A stretch of DNA of 64,000 nucleotides from Cellvibrio sp. (GCA_016712405.1 JADJRD010000014.1:372001-436000), one strand, 5' to 3'; shown: positions 42,543 through 51,702, numbered from the stretch's first letter. A program made the numbers and translations. Notes: a model not told the origin generated them from the sequence alone.

Positions 42543-44180
42543 TCATGATGACGTTTGAACTGCAGGATGCGGGAGTTGGCAGGACGCGACTCCCTTTTTT
42601 ATTTCGAATGTATTTTTCTTATTATTGTTTTCGTTTTTCAGATCACAATTCCACGGCAAACATTTTTCTATTTCTTCAACAGTTGTTGCGTTAGGTAATT
42701 CCGTAAAAATATTTTTCAAATAGGCATAAGGTTCAAGGCCATTGGCTTTTGCAGTTTCAATCAAGCTGTATAAATTGGCACTTGAGGTTGCGCCTTTTTG
42801 ACTCGCACTGAACAACCAATTTTTTCGACCCACCACAAAAGGTCTAATAGCATTTTCAGCGGCATTGTTATCTATCGGATAATCCCCCGAATCGAGATAA
42901 CGAATTAATCTTGGCCATTGCTCGTGTAAATAAAATAACGCTTTACCAATCGCCGATTCAGGCGGCGAATGGGCAATGCTTTTATCCAGCCAGGATTTTA
43001 ATTTATCGATAATCGGTTTGGATTGTTGTTGTCGTACAGTCAATTTTTCGGATGATGTCTTTTCTTTGATATCACTTTCAATGCGATAGAGTTGTTGAAT
43101 GTAGGCCAATGCCTGATCCGCTTTTCCGGTTTTGCCTTTGGGTTGCATTTTTTGCGCATCGATAAATGTGCGTCGGGCATGTGCCCAACACCCTACTCGA
43201 TGTAGTTGATTTTGTCGCACACACCGTTGTAGCCGGAAAACCATCGACCATCAGTGCGCCTTGATAATCGCGCAGTAAAGCTTCAGCGGCTTTTCCACTG
43301 CGTGTCGGCTCGTATTGAAACAACACCGCAGCACAGGTTGGCATTGTGCAGCGCAATACCCACATAAAACTCTGTGTTTCAGCCGCGCGGCCAGGTTCAT
43401 TCAAGACTTGCACTCTGGTCTCGTCTGCGTGAAGAATGTTTTGATCCAATATTTTTCGTGAATCAAATTAATCAGTGGTTGCACTAACTGACCGCAACGA
43501 ATCATCCAATTCGCTAATGTGGTGCGATCCAACTCAATGCCAATACGTTTGAAGATGTCGGTTTGTCGATAAAGTGGTAAAGCATCTACATATTTTTGTG
43601 TAGCAACACTCGCGAGCAAACCGGGTGATGCGATACTTTTGTCGATAGGTTGGGCAGGCTTACTGGCCGTGATTAAAAATCCTTCGCAGCAAGGGCAGGC
43701 GTATTTTAAACGCTTGTGGTGCAGCACTTGAATCTTCGCTGGAATCACATCCAGTTGTTCGTGTGATTCAAAACCGATTTGTTTTAAAACAGAACCATCG
43801 TGCGGGCAGACTTTCTGCTCTTCAGGCAGATCATGGATAATCTCAACGCGAGGTAAATTCGCAGGAATAGATTCGCGATGTTTTTTGCGTTGATGCGCTG
43901 CAACAGTAACCGTGGCATCTTGTGATTCAACTTCGGTATTCGAAGAAGCGCTTTCATCTTCTTCCGCCTCAACAAACAAGTCAGCCTGAATCGCTTCCAG
44001 CTTTTCACTGGAGGATCCAAACTGTTTTTGATTCAGTGAGCGGATGTAATCTTCAAGCAGTTGAATGCGGTTGTTTTTATCAGAGATGACTTTATTGTTT
44101 TCTGAAATAATTTTATCTTTTTCAGAAATTATTTCTTTTAGTTGATCTATTTCTTGAGTGATTTCGTGAGTATTTTGCAT
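42543..44180 (-). pseudogene. IS66-family transposase TnpC, with three frame breaks
   Basis: The frames from 44180 down to 42543 add up to one IS66 transposase. The N-terminal part has a Leu-zipper-like coiled coil and Cys-rich zinc motif ('KYACPCCEGFL'), and the central part has the DDE start 'HADETRVQVL' and 'MVDGF'. The last part has 'GCWAHARRTFIDAQ', 'YPIDNNAAENAIRPFVVGRK' and the IS66 C-terminal tail 'LPWN'. Breaks lie near 43452-43456 (T-run), near 43237-43240 (A-run) and near 43214-43222. Adding one base at each gives about 546 residues. Either the element is dead or the assembly lost bases here as elsewhere in the window. Confidence 0.85.
42571..42600 (+). terminator. Terminator-like hairpin on the plus strand
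   Basis: GGGAGT (42571-42576), a 12-base loop and ACTCCC (42589-42594) are followed by six T residues. It would end transcription running rightwards from about 42460, where there is no recognised gene. The IS66 remnant starts at about this point, so it may be the terminator of a gene lost or displaced by the insertion. Confidence 0.5.
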
Positions 44181-44246
44181 GAATGTATTTTACCAAAAAT
44201 GCCATTCATGCAACAGAAAAATATTGCTTTAATAACAATAATTATA

Positions 44247-44597
44247 TTAAAACAAATCCGTAAATACAGATTCAGTGTGAGGCGTTAACTTCGCAATATC
44301 CAATCCACGCAACAACCAATCAAACTGCTCATCGGTTAATAACAAAACAGAATCACCCTTGCGCGGCCATTTGAACCTGTTCCTCTCCAAGCGTTTATAC
44401 CACAAACAAAACCCGGTTTTGTCCCAGTAAAGAATTTTGATTTTGTTACGCGAGCGATTGCCAAACACAAACAGTGCACCGGAAAATACATCCAGCTCCA
44501 TCACGTCGCTCACGCGAATACTTAACCCATTAATCGACTGCCGGAAATCCACAGGGTCGCGGTGCACATAAATCGTAACTGATTCCCGGCGAATCAT
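44247..44597 (-). CDS. tnpB: IS66-family accessory protein TnpB
   Basis: A 116-residue IS66 Orf2 protein, the only intact reading frame of the element. 'TIYVHRDPVDFRQSINGLS', 'LFVFGNRSRNKIKILYWDKTG' (in part) and 'FCLWYKRLERNRFKWP' are the family signature. It starts at the ATG that overlaps the tnpA stop (ATGA) and precedes tnpC. Required for IS66 transposition in characterised elements. Confidence 0.92.
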   Translation of the reverse strand: MIRRESVTIYVHRDPVDFRQSINGLSIRVSDVMELDVFSGALFVFGNRSRNKIKILYWDKTGFCLWYKRLERNRFKWPRKGDSVLLLTDEQFDWLLRGLDIAKLTPHTESVFTDLF

Positions 44598-44886
44598 GAC
44601 AGTGCTTTAATCAGTTGCGACAACCAAATCACATCAGGCAAGCTTTCGAATTGCAATGAACAAGATTCCAAACGGCACTCTAGCCTGTAGCTTGTTGTAG
44701 TGGCATGTTGCTTCATGCGAGCAACTGGTATGAATGCCGCTTCGTCGGTGTTACACAATTGCGTTCTGCGCAACTGAAATAGGCTTGATCAAGATCATGC
44801 TGTTTGCAAAATGCAGCGGCGGTTAAACCGCTGTCCGCATGTTGCTGAAAGAGTGATAGCCATTGTTCTTTGCTGCGTCGAATCAT
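44594..44886 (-). pseudogene. tnpA: IS66-family TnpA, frameshifted
   Basis: The start 'MIRRSKEQWLSLFQQHADSG' and 'LTAAAFCKQHDLDQAYFS' are the helix-turn-helix N-terminus of IS66 Orf1. After 'YFS' the frame fails. Adding one T near 44772 restores 'RRTQLCNTDEAAFIPV' and a frame that runs to the TGA overlapping tnpB, for 97 residues. The whole frame was too short and broken to be seen as one ORF. Confidence 0.75.
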
Positions 44887-45148
44887 AATGCCTCCTGGAT
44901 TGTTTTGGAGGCTTGAGGTTAATCGGTTTTAGGTTTGGGTGTTAGGTGGGGTTGTTTTGGCGCTTACTATTAGAATGAGTATTTTTATATTCATTGGTAG
45001 ATTACCGTAAAAACATGAGGGCGTGCAGTTTAGGGTAGAAAACTGAATTTAACCTGAATGTAGATAGAGATAGAGGCAGCTTTTTGATAGGGCTCTTTTT
45101 TTTCGACGTAACTCTTAATTTGAGAAGATCTAGTATTGAATATGGTTT

Positions 45149-46294
45149 TTAATTTTCAGTTTTTTTAAACGGCAAAAGCCCTTTTGCTTCCTCTGCATAA
45201 GCTTTCACCGCTTCAGCTTCTTCTTTTAAAAAATGGCCAATTGCAGGTCGGAAGTTGTGATCGTGAATCCAGTGTTGTGAATAAGTCAGCACTGGCTCAA
45301 ATCCCCGCGCGATTTTATGTTCGCCCTGTGCGCCACCATCAAATCGTTGCAAGTGATTTGCAATAGCATAATCAATGCCTTGGTAATAACAGGTTTCAAA
45401 ATGCAGAAATTGGTATTCCTCAAAACATCCCCAATAGCGGCCGTAGAGAGCATGTTGGTCACGAAAAAATAATGAGGCGGCAATGATTTTCTGGTCGCGA
45501 TTGATTGCTTGAATCAATACTAAACTTTCTGGCATTCGTTGCCCAATCATTAGGAAAAAATCCAACGACAAATAACCCGGATGACCACTGCGTTTGAGAT
45601 AAGTATTGCGATAAAGCGCATAAAATATCGTCAGGTCTTCTTCTGTGATAGTAGTATTTTCTTTGATTGAAAACTGAAAACCTTGATCAGTCACTTGCTG
45701 TCTTTCTTTTTTAATGGATTTTCGTTTGCGTGAATTCAGTCTTGACAAAAAATCGTCAAAGCTTGTGTAATCGCGATTGAACCAGTGAAATTGGCAGCCC
45801 AGTCGTTCGGGGATGGATAAGGCGCTGAGTGCTTGATGTAAATTCGCATTCGGAAATAAACAATGCCAACCGGATAATTGATGTTCTTCGCAGGACTGGT
45901 TTAAAAATTCTGTAATGTTTTTTGTGATTAATGGCAGATCAACATTTTCTGCCACTAATAAACGAGGGCCTGTGCAAGGTGTAAACGGAATTGCGTTAAT
46001 CCATTTTGGATAATAATCTTTTCCGTAGCGTTGAAAGGCATCAGCCCAGCTCCAATCAAATACGTATTCGCCATAAGAATGAGTTTTGATGTAACCCGGC
46101 ATGGCGGCAACCAATTGCTGATTGTCTATGCAGACTAGATGTGAAATTTCCCAACCGTTTTTGATATGAGTGGATTGGCTGTCTTCCAGTGCGGCGAGAA
46201 AAGCGTGACGAATAAAAGGATAATCAGGCGGGCAAAGTGCATCCCACTCGCTCGCCTGAATTTTGTGGATGGAATCAATAAAGCTGAATTGCAA
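45149..46294 (-). CDS. DUF482/FemAB-like GNAT-fold protein
   Basis: A 381-residue protein of the family annotated 'peptidogalycan biosysnthesis protein' or GNAT family (DUF482, FemAB-like). It begins 'FSFIDSIHKIQASEWDALCP' and contains 'IPFTPCTGPRLLV', 'RLNSRKRKSIKKERQQV', 'LYGRYWGCFEEYQFLHFETCYY' (in part) and 'QGEHKIARGFEPVLTYSQHW' (in part), all typical of the family. The acyl or aminoacyl substrate is not known. It lies just downstream of the SPOR-protein gene in the same direction. Confidence 0.85.
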   Translation of the reverse strand: MQFSFIDSIHKIQASEWDALCPPDYPFIRHAFLAALEDSQSTHIKNGWEISHLVCIDNQQLVAAMPGYIKTHSYGEYVFDWSWADAFQRYGKDYYPKWINAIPFTPCTGPRLLVAENVDLPLITKNITEFLNQSCEEHQLSGWHCLFPNANLHQALSALSIPERLGCQFHWFNRDYTSFDDFLSRLNSRKRKSIKKERQQVTDQGFQFSIKENTTITEEDLTIFYALYRNTYLKRSGHPGYLSLDFFLMIGQRMPESLVLIQAINRDQKIIAASLFFRDQHALYGRYWGCFEEYQFLHFETCYYQGIDYAIANHLQRFDGGAQGEHKIARGFEPVLTYSQHWIHDHNFRPAIGHFLKEEAEAVKAYAEEAKGLLPFKKTEN

Positions 46295-46312
46295 TAAGTT
46301 GACTCCTGAAAA

Positions 46313-46858
46313 TTAATGCTTGGTTTTATCGCGTTTCAATACCAAAGCGTTGTATTCATGTCTGACAAGCTGTGCTCGCGCATTGGTTAGCGCATTTTGT
46401 GTGGCGAATGGGCCCACAACAACTCTGTGCCAAATTTCACTTTTACGAATTTCCACTCGCTCAACGCGGGCTTCCAGATTTAATAAAATTAATTGTGCAC
46501 GTAATTTATCGGCGTCTTCTGCTTTGGGAAATGAGCCCACTTGGATGATGTACTCAACATTGGTTTGAGTTTCGACGGGTTTGTCACCACTGGTGGTTTC
46601 GCTGGCGGGGACTATGGTTTCGCTTTCTTGCAATAATTTGTAAAAATCAAAACGCGGTTTGGGGGTATTGTTCTCCGCTTTGGGTTTTTCTTCGACTTTG
46701 GGTGCCGGTGCCACAACCGGATTTTTAATAAAGTACAAGCTTGCGCCAAAGGCACCCAAAATTAACCCCAATACAAACCACAACCAGGTCGGCGTTGCAC
46801 CGCTATTGTTGGATCGGCTCTTGCCGCCGCGCGGCTTTTTTGCGAAATCTCTGCTCAT
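46313..46858 (-). CDS. SPOR-domain inner-membrane protein
   Basis: A protein of about 181 residues with a basic cytoplasmic N-terminus, one membrane helix ('WLWFVLGLILGAFGASLYFI'), a Pro/Lys-rich linker and a C-terminal SPOR domain ('YIIQVGSFPKAEDADKLRAQ', 'IWHRVVVGPFATQNA'). SPOR domains bind denuded septal glycan strands. In pseudomonads this gene lies between argS and hslV; here about 6 kb of accessory DNA separates it from hslV, and argS is missing from its upstream side. I use ATG 46858. Confidence 0.92.
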   Translation of the reverse strand: MSRDFAKKPRGGKSRSNNSGATPTWLWFVLGLILGAFGASLYFIKNPVVAPAPKVEEKPKAENNTPKPRFDFYKLLQESETIVPASETTSGDKPVETQTNVEYIIQVGSFPKAEDADKLRAQLILLNLEARVERVEIRKSEIWHRVVVGPFATQNALTNARAQLVRHEYNALVLKRDKTKH

Positions 46859-46962
46859 ATTAACCATATCTTGAAAAGTTACGCGATTGTAAGATGATTA
46901 GGTTGATAATCGCAATAAAGCCTAACAAGACAGGTTTTAATCAGTTCAAATTCGCCGATTAT

Positions 46963-47499
46963 CTAGGGAAAAATACACTCACATACTTTCTTTTCTTTAA
47001 CTCCGTTTTTTTCCAAGGTTTTTACCAGTTCATTGTAGATCTCGATACTTTTTGTTCGCTGCTCTACCGTTATTAAATAAGAACAATGGTCTTTTAGATA
47101 TGCCACATATTCTTCTAAGTCGTCATCAGCGTTGACAAGCTTGTAGAATGCTAGCTGTAATTCTATAGGTACATCGAGTAATTCAGTTTGTTCGGATGCC
47201 AAATCCTCCATTGCACCCATGCAACCCTGTTTGGCAGCTTTTGCAACCCATTCTCTAGCCTCAACTATTAAGTGTTGGTAATCTTTTGTTTGGTCTTTTA
47301 TTTCGATTGCTTTATTGGCGAGCATTATTCCGTAAAGATGCATGCCATTAATTGACCCTTCGAGTGCAGCTTTGTGAGCAGTGTCAAACACCACTTCTGG
47401 ATAGTACTCATCTAATACCTCTTGGTATTCATCCTCGTCATCATATTCATCACTATCCAGTAAGATACTGAGTCTGTGTAATTCTTGCGTTGCGCTCAT
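46963..47499 (-). CDS. Hypothetical protein, helical, Sel1-repeat-like
   Basis: A 178-residue acidic protein. 'LEGSINGMHLYGIMLANKAI' and 'WVAKAAKQGCMGAMEDLASE' are spaced like two Sel1-type helical repeats (A.....G...A...L). There is no signal peptide. I recognise no named family. It follows the beta-propeller gene by 21 bases, and its leader shares a 15-base sequence with the leader of the first gene of the set. The gene set has the look of orphan immunity or accessory genes, an inference from small acidic proteins beside an insertion sequence only. Confidence 0.55.
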   Translation of the reverse strand: MSATQELHRLSILLDSDEYDDEDEYQEVLDEYYPEVVFDTAHKAALEGSINGMHLYGIMLANKAIEIKDQTKDYQHLIVEAREWVAKAAKQGCMGAMEDLASEQTELLDVPIELQLAFYKLVNADDDLEEYVAYLKDHCSYLITVEQRTKSIEIYNELVKTLEKNGVKEKKVCECIFP

Positions 47500-47503
47500 G
47501 ATT

Positions 47504-47518
47504 TATTTATCCGTTTTG
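47504..47518 (-). repeat. 15-base leader repeat, copy 1
   Basis: CAAAACGGATAAATA on the minus strand, just before the start of the 178-residue gene at 47499. The identical 15 bases precede the 93-residue gene (49179-49193). Confidence 0.8.
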
Positions 47519-47520
47519 GG

Positions 47521-48893
47521 TTAATGAGAAAAATTCAAGCTGATTGCTATTTCCTTTTTACCGTTGGCTGATGTCATAAAAGAGGATTCAGCAAAATGCT
47601 GGCAACGTTTTACTAACATATCCAAGTGTGGGCGATATCCTTCACCAATCGCAGGGTTAATAAAAAGCTGCACTTTGCCGTTAAATTTTTTATTTCGAGT
47701 TTCTTTATTTTCTATATAGTAACCCTTGGCTCGCATAGTCAGTAAGCGACGAACTTCAATTTCTGTGTGGAGCAATAATTCGCGAATATCCGTACAAGGA
47801 ACATGTATATGGTAGGACTCCGTTTTGTCCTCTTCTTTAATACTCTGAATACTAATTGCAGGTCGTTCTTCGAATTCCAATTCCTTGCCAGCCAAAATCT
47901 CGTCCGAGTCCAAGTCAATAATCCATCTTCAACACCAATAAGATCGCCGCCACTCCCTATTTGCAAATAATTAGTATTCCCAAAACGACGAGCTTTTGAG
48001 CCATGCCAAAGCTTGTTTTGGTCAGAGAATTGATAGTGTCTGATCAATTTACCTTCCATTGAGTAGACAATAATTTGATTCGATTCCATCGTAAATACAT
48101 AAAGTAATTTTTCATCTGTCCAGAATGACAAATGTTGCTGATCCTCTGTATCGGCTACAAATTCTTGTTCAATCTCTCCCTGTAAATTCATAATCATCAT
48201 TTTATTGCCCATGCAGCAATAGATTTTTTGATTGATCAGATACGAATCTTCGATACGAGTAGGAAATAATTTCTCCCAAATAACATTGCCTGTCATTTTT
48301 TCCAGCAGGACTATAGCGCCACTGCCATCACTCAACTCACCCATGTTAATCAATATTCCATTATTGATATTTTCAAATAAACAATTAGGCGAATAACGAC
48401 CTTGAGCGCCCGTGAATTTACGTTGCCAAAGCAATTCACCACTCCAATCTGAGCAATATAAAAATCCAGATTTAGATACTAGAATGCAATCCTTGTCAGC
48501 GTATCTATTACCGCCTCGATTCTTAGGTGTAATTCTCTTCCCGTCAATCAAATTAAGATAGGTAGATTTTGACTCGCCATCATCATTTCTATTGTACATA
48601 ACTAAAACCGAGTCATAAAAATCACAAATATATGGATTCTCTTGTTCAGCCAAAAATGCCGACCTAAATAATTCAAGGTCACTTAACTGAATAACCTGCT
48701 CCTGATTGTTATTAATAAGGCTCATTGTTTTAATTAGACCAAAATTAAAAAAAGAAATATTGTTCAATCCTTTTAAATAGATATCGGAATTTACAAAATT
48801 ATTTTCAAACAAAATACCACCTGACGCCATATAAATGTGATCATCATTAAAATGCATGCCCGTCAATGATTCCACAAAATACAATAGCTTCAT
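47521..48893 (-). pseudogene. Beta-propeller (PQQ-like) protein with C-terminal extension, split by one frameshift
   Basis: The first frame (48893 to about 47920) reads as repeated blade-like segments: 'MHFNDDHIYMASGGILF', 'CILVSKSGFLYCSDWSGELLWQRKF' (in part), 'GAIVLLEKMTGNVIWEKLF' and 'KLLYVFTMESNQIIVYSMEGKL' (in part). The G-x-x-x-W pattern is that of PQQ-type propellers. The second frame continues with 'DSDEILAGKELEFEERP' and a compact domain to 'ISLNFSH'. The frames join if one T is added at 47917-47918, giving 457 residues. There is no signal peptide, so the protein is probably cytoplasmic. Function unknown. Confidence 0.65.
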
Positions 48894-49175
48894 TTAAAAA
48901 ATCCCCATTAATGCTTTAATAGCATCTTGTAATTTCTCTTCTTCACCTAAATATTCCTTCAGAAAGGCATTACGATCAACGCTGCCTATTTTTCCTGCAA
49001 GGTGAATCTGCAAAGTAGTATCAGTTTCAATTTTCTTAATGATCTCACTAGCAAATTCAGGCTTAAGCGCCTCTATTGAATCGTCTGCAAATATCCAAAT
49101 TCGCTTATCACCTTGCTTGGAAACTTGAGCGACTATATCCTTCAAAAGTTGGGCGCTGATTTTTCCTGCAACCAT
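48894..49175 (-). CDS. Hypothetical 93-residue protein
   Basis: A small soluble protein with mixed helices and strands: 'SAQLLKDIVAQVSKQGDKRI', 'WIFADDSIEALKPEFASEI', then 'VDRNAFLKEYLGEEEKL'. I recognise no family; it could be a carried-over C-terminal piece of a larger protein or an independent small protein. Its stop abuts the start of the beta-propeller gene. The leader contains the 15-base sequence also found before the third gene of the set. An IS element interrupts the sequence 68 bases upstream. Confidence 0.55.
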   Translation of the reverse strand: MVAGKISAQLLKDIVAQVSKQGDKRIWIFADDSIEALKPEFASEIIKKIETDTTLQIHLAGKIGSVDRNAFLKEYLGEEEKLQDAIKALMGIF

Positions 49176-49178
49176 ACC

Positions 49179-49193
49179 TATTTATCCGTTTTG
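49179..49193 (-). repeat. 15-base leader repeat, copy 2
   Basis: CAAAACGGATAAATA on the minus strand, immediately before the start codon region of the 93-residue gene. It is identical to the copy at 47504-47518. Confidence 0.8.
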
Positions 49194-49233
49194 AATTGAT
49201 CTCAATGCTGCACGATTGTTATGATTTGAATAT

Positions 49234-49242
49234 GTATTATAT
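49234..49242. repeat. Target-site duplication of the IS element, left copy
   Basis: GTATTATAT lies directly before the left inverted repeat and is repeated at 50578-50586 directly after the right one. A nine-base duplication indicates a recent, clean insertion into AT-rich DNA. Confidence 0.9.
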
Positions 49243-50577
49243 CACTAGTGTCCGGTTAAAATCTCACTCGAATCGCTGAAAGCTAAGCAGGGCAAGGCTT
49301 TCAGCGGTTTTCAATGTGTCTCCGACTTGAACGATATATTTTCATTTAACCACCCTTCATAGTCTCGCCTTTTGATAAAGTTGGGGCAGAGCTATGTACG
49401 CAGGCAAAATGGTTTTCACACAAATCATGGAGCACTTGCCATGGAAAACATTTCACCGCATCGTCAAGCGCCATCAAGGCGATCACCGAGCTCGCACATT
49501 AAATTGTGCAGAACATTTTCGCATTCTTGCTTTTGCTCAACTCACTTATCGCGAAAGTTTGCGCGATATTGAAGCTTGTCTCGGCGCGCAATCTGCAAAA
49601 CTTTATCACTTAGGCATTCGCGATGCTGTTAGTCGTTCCACTTTAGCTGATGCCAATGAAGTGCGGCCTTGGCAAATTTATTCTGACTTCGCGCACATTT
49701 TAATTGCACAAGCACGAAAACTTTACGCAAAAGATAATTTCGGAATCGATTTAGACAACACTGTTTATGCGCTCGATTCCACAACGATCGATTTATGTTT
49801 ATCAATGTTTCCGTGGGCTCCATTTCGCTCAGCTAAGGCCGCCGTAAAATTACACACCCTTTTGAATTTACGTGGAAATATACCTAGTTTTATACATGTT
49901 TCAGACGGTAAGCTGCATGACGTTAACGTGCTCGACATACTTGTTCCCGAAGCCGGAGCCTTCTATGTTATGGACAAAGGCTATGTCGATTTTTCGCGCT
50001 TATACGCACTGCATTTAGCTGGCAGTTTTTTCGTTACACGAGCAAAAATAAATCTCTTGGCGCATCGTGTTTATTCAACTGCGATTGATCGCAGTACAGG
50101 TCTTATTTGCGATCAAACTATTTTGCTAGATGGATTTAATGCAAAAAAAGATTACCCCGATAAATTACGCCGTATTCGTTTCAAAGATTCTGAAACAAAC
50201 AAAACCTATATTTTTATCACCAATAATATGACACTGCCTGCATTAACCATTTGCGCACTCTACAAAAGCCGCTGGCAAGTTGAATTATTTTTCAAATGGA
50301 TCAAGCAACATCTGCGCATTAAAAAGTTTTACGGCACCTCAGAAAATGCTGTTAAGTCACAAATATGGATTGCCGTTTCCGTTTATGTGTTGGTAGCCAT
50401 CATTAAGAAAAAGCTGGCAACGGATGCTTCGCTCTACACATTGCTACAGATATTTTCGCTGACACTTTTCGAAAAAACACTGCTAAAACAGCTTATTCCT
50501 GATGCGGATTACAAAGAGCCGGTCAGTGAAAGCGATAACAAGTTGAATTTGTTTGAGTTTTTAACCGGACACTAGTG
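49243..50577 (+). mobile_element. Complete IS4-family insertion sequence, 1335 bp
   Basis: The ends are perfect 19-bp inverted repeats, CACTAGTGTCCGGTTAAAA and its complement. The element is flanked by nine-base direct repeats GTATTATAT and contains one full-length transposase gene. Near the left end a hairpin CGCTGAAAGC/GCTTTCAGCG (49274-49306) could shield the transposase from outside transcription. Everything needed for mobility appears intact. The target is the region just upstream of the minus-strand beta-propeller gene set. Confidence 0.95.
49394..50575 (+). CDS. IS4-family transposase
   Basis: A 393-residue DDE transposase. The N-terminal region has 'FHRIVKRHQGDHRARTLNC' and 'FRILAFAQLTYRESLRDIE'. 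The first catalytic Asp is in 'YALDSTTIDLCL', the second in 'FYVMDKGYVDF', and the Glu in 'ALYKSRWQVELFFKWIKQHL', the Y-(2)-R-(3)-E-(6)-K signature of IS4. The stop codon lies within the right inverted repeat. Length is normal and there is no frame break, unlike the IS66 transposase. Confidence 0.95.
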   Translation: MYAGKMVFTQIMEHLPWKTFHRIVKRHQGDHRARTLNCAEHFRILAFAQLTYRESLRDIEACLGAQSAKLYHLGIRDAVSRSTLADANEVRPWQIYSDFAHILIAQARKLYAKDNFGIDLDNTVYALDSTTIDLCLSMFPWAPFRSAKAAVKLHTLLNLRGNIPSFIHVSDGKLHDVNVLDILVPEAGAFYVMDKGYVDFSRLYALHLAGSFFVTRAKINLLAHRVYSTAIDRSTGLICDQTILLDGFNAKKDYPDKLRRIRFKDSETNKTYIFITNNMTLPALTICALYKSRWQVELFFKWIKQHLRIKKFYGTSENAVKSQIWIAVSVYVLVAIIKKKLATDASLYTLLQIFSLTLFEKTLLKQLIPDADYKEPVSESDNKLNLFEFLTGH

Positions 50578-50586
50578 GTATTATAT
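50578..50586. repeat. Target-site duplication of the IS element, right copy
   Basis: GTATTATAT, identical to the left copy at 49234-49242. Removing the element leaves GAATATGTATTATATATGGAA, an AT-rich stretch that on the minus strand includes TATAATAC, like a -10 box. Confidence 0.9.
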
Positions 50587-50640
50587 ATGGAATACTATAA
50601 CAAGATCTTTAGGTTCGCCGCTTAAATTAACCAGGAAAAA

Positions 50641-51684
50641 ATGGAACGATTCATGCAAAAAAATTATTTTACGTCTGCAGGATGGCTGCTAGTTTTAAGT
50701 TGCTTGGTGGTTGGCTGTGGTAGTGGAAATTCCGGTGATGACTCCAGTGAAGTTAAAGGACCTGATCGGCTGATTGCCCGCGACTCCGGGGGTGACATAA
50801 TTATTCCGGTATCAGCCTTTAATGAAACCCCTATTTTTGATGATTGGTTCTTTGAGGTTTCGGGAGGAGGAACTAATTTTAATTTTTATTTGTATAAGCC
50901 GATAACATACAACTCAAATACTGATAAGAATTATCCTTTGCTGATAGTGTTACATGGCGATAATGGCTATAACGATCGGCGTCCGAAAATAACGCCTTAT
51001 CCTCTCCGCTCAGGGGTATTCAACGAATTTGTTGCTGAAGATGATGTGACATTATTAGCAACTGGGCGGGACTCATTAAATTCACATGTTAAAGATGCAT
51101 TCGTCATTCATCCTGAAATACCTTATATTAATCGAAGCGACATAAATTCAGATCCTCTTGGTTATTGGAATCCAAACTCACTAAACAATATTGTGAATTA
51201 TCTGATTGCAAAATATCGAATTGATACAAGTCGCATCTATTTAACCGGTGCTAGCATGGGGGGAGGCGGTACATTTTATTACGCACAAACAGCGCCATCA
51301 AAATTCGCGGCTATCATTCCAATTTGTAATGGGCTCTATGAATACTATTGGCGTGCTGTGATATTACAGGATATGCCTATTTGGCTGTTTCATAATTATG
51401 ACGACCAAACAGTTAAGCTTCATTCAAGTATTTTGCCTACGGTCAATCAGTTTATGTCAATAAATGTGATGTCAACTTTCCCAAGTACTTTTCCGCCAGA
51501 TAATGAATACACCATAAGCTATGATTCAGTTGGCGGGCCACAAGCATGGGTAATGGGAACGAATTTTGTAAGCGGAACATTTAATTTTACTCTTTACCCA
51601 AATGGCGGACACAATGCTTGGGATAAGACATATAAAAAGGCAGAGGTTTGGGATTGGTTATTTTCTAAAACAAATGTCCGTTAG
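50641..51684 (+). CDS. Lipoprotein esterase of the alpha/beta-hydrolase fold (CE1/feruloyl-esterase-like)
   Basis: A 347-residue protein with a lipoprotein signal ('LVLSCLVVGCGSGNSG'). The catalytic Ser is in 'YLTGASMGGGGTFYYA', the Asp in 'FHNYDDQTVKLH' and the His in 'YPNGGHNAWDKTY'. 'YPLLIVLHGDNGYND' is the oxyanion region. The arrangement is that of PHB-depolymerase-like and carbohydrate esterases, which remove acetyl or feruloyl groups from plant polysaccharides; this would suit a cellulolytic host. Substrate is inferred. It is convergent with priA and lies just right of the IS element. Confidence 0.8.
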   Translation: MERFMQKNYFTSAGWLLVLSCLVVGCGSGNSGDDSSEVKGPDRLIARDSGGDIIIPVSAFNETPIFDDWFFEVSGGGTNFNFYLYKPITYNSNTDKNYPLLIVLHGDNGYNDRRPKITPYPLRSGVFNEFVAEDDVTLLATGRDSLNSHVKDAFVIHPEIPYINRSDINSDPLGYWNPNSLNNIVNYLIAKYRIDTSRIYLTGASMGGGGTFYYAQTAPSKFAAIIPICNGLYEYYWRAVILQDMPIWLFHNYDDQTVKLHSSILPTVNQFMSINVMSTFPSTFPPDNEYTISYDSVGGPQAWVMGTNFVSGTFNFTLYPNGGHNAWDKTYKKAEVWDWLFSKTNVR

Positions 51685-51702
51685 ATGTCACAGAATCAGG
51701 GC

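Larger units (their letters stand above)
42601..44967 (-). mobile_element. IS66-family element, right end intact, left end not found
   Basis: tnpA, tnpB and tnpC occur in IS66 order on the minus strand. The right end is GGCGCTTAC (ending 44967), whose complement GTAAGCGCC is the usual IS66 terminal start. No matching GTAAGCG is visible near the left end, and the transposase frame runs into unrelated sequence with a terminator, so the left end is probably truncated. tnpA and tnpC are frameshifted and only tnpB is intact. No 8-bp target duplication could be matched. Confidence 0.75.

Noticed and set aside
42464..42694. 76-codon plus-strand frame after AGGAGG
   Set aside because: It starts with TTG inside a hairpin, crosses a terminator and then runs antisense into the IS66 transposase. 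Only the regulatory elements were kept.
44990..45148. Gap between the IS66 end and the FemAB-like gene
   Set aside because: I saw no reading frame, convincing hairpin or repeat there.
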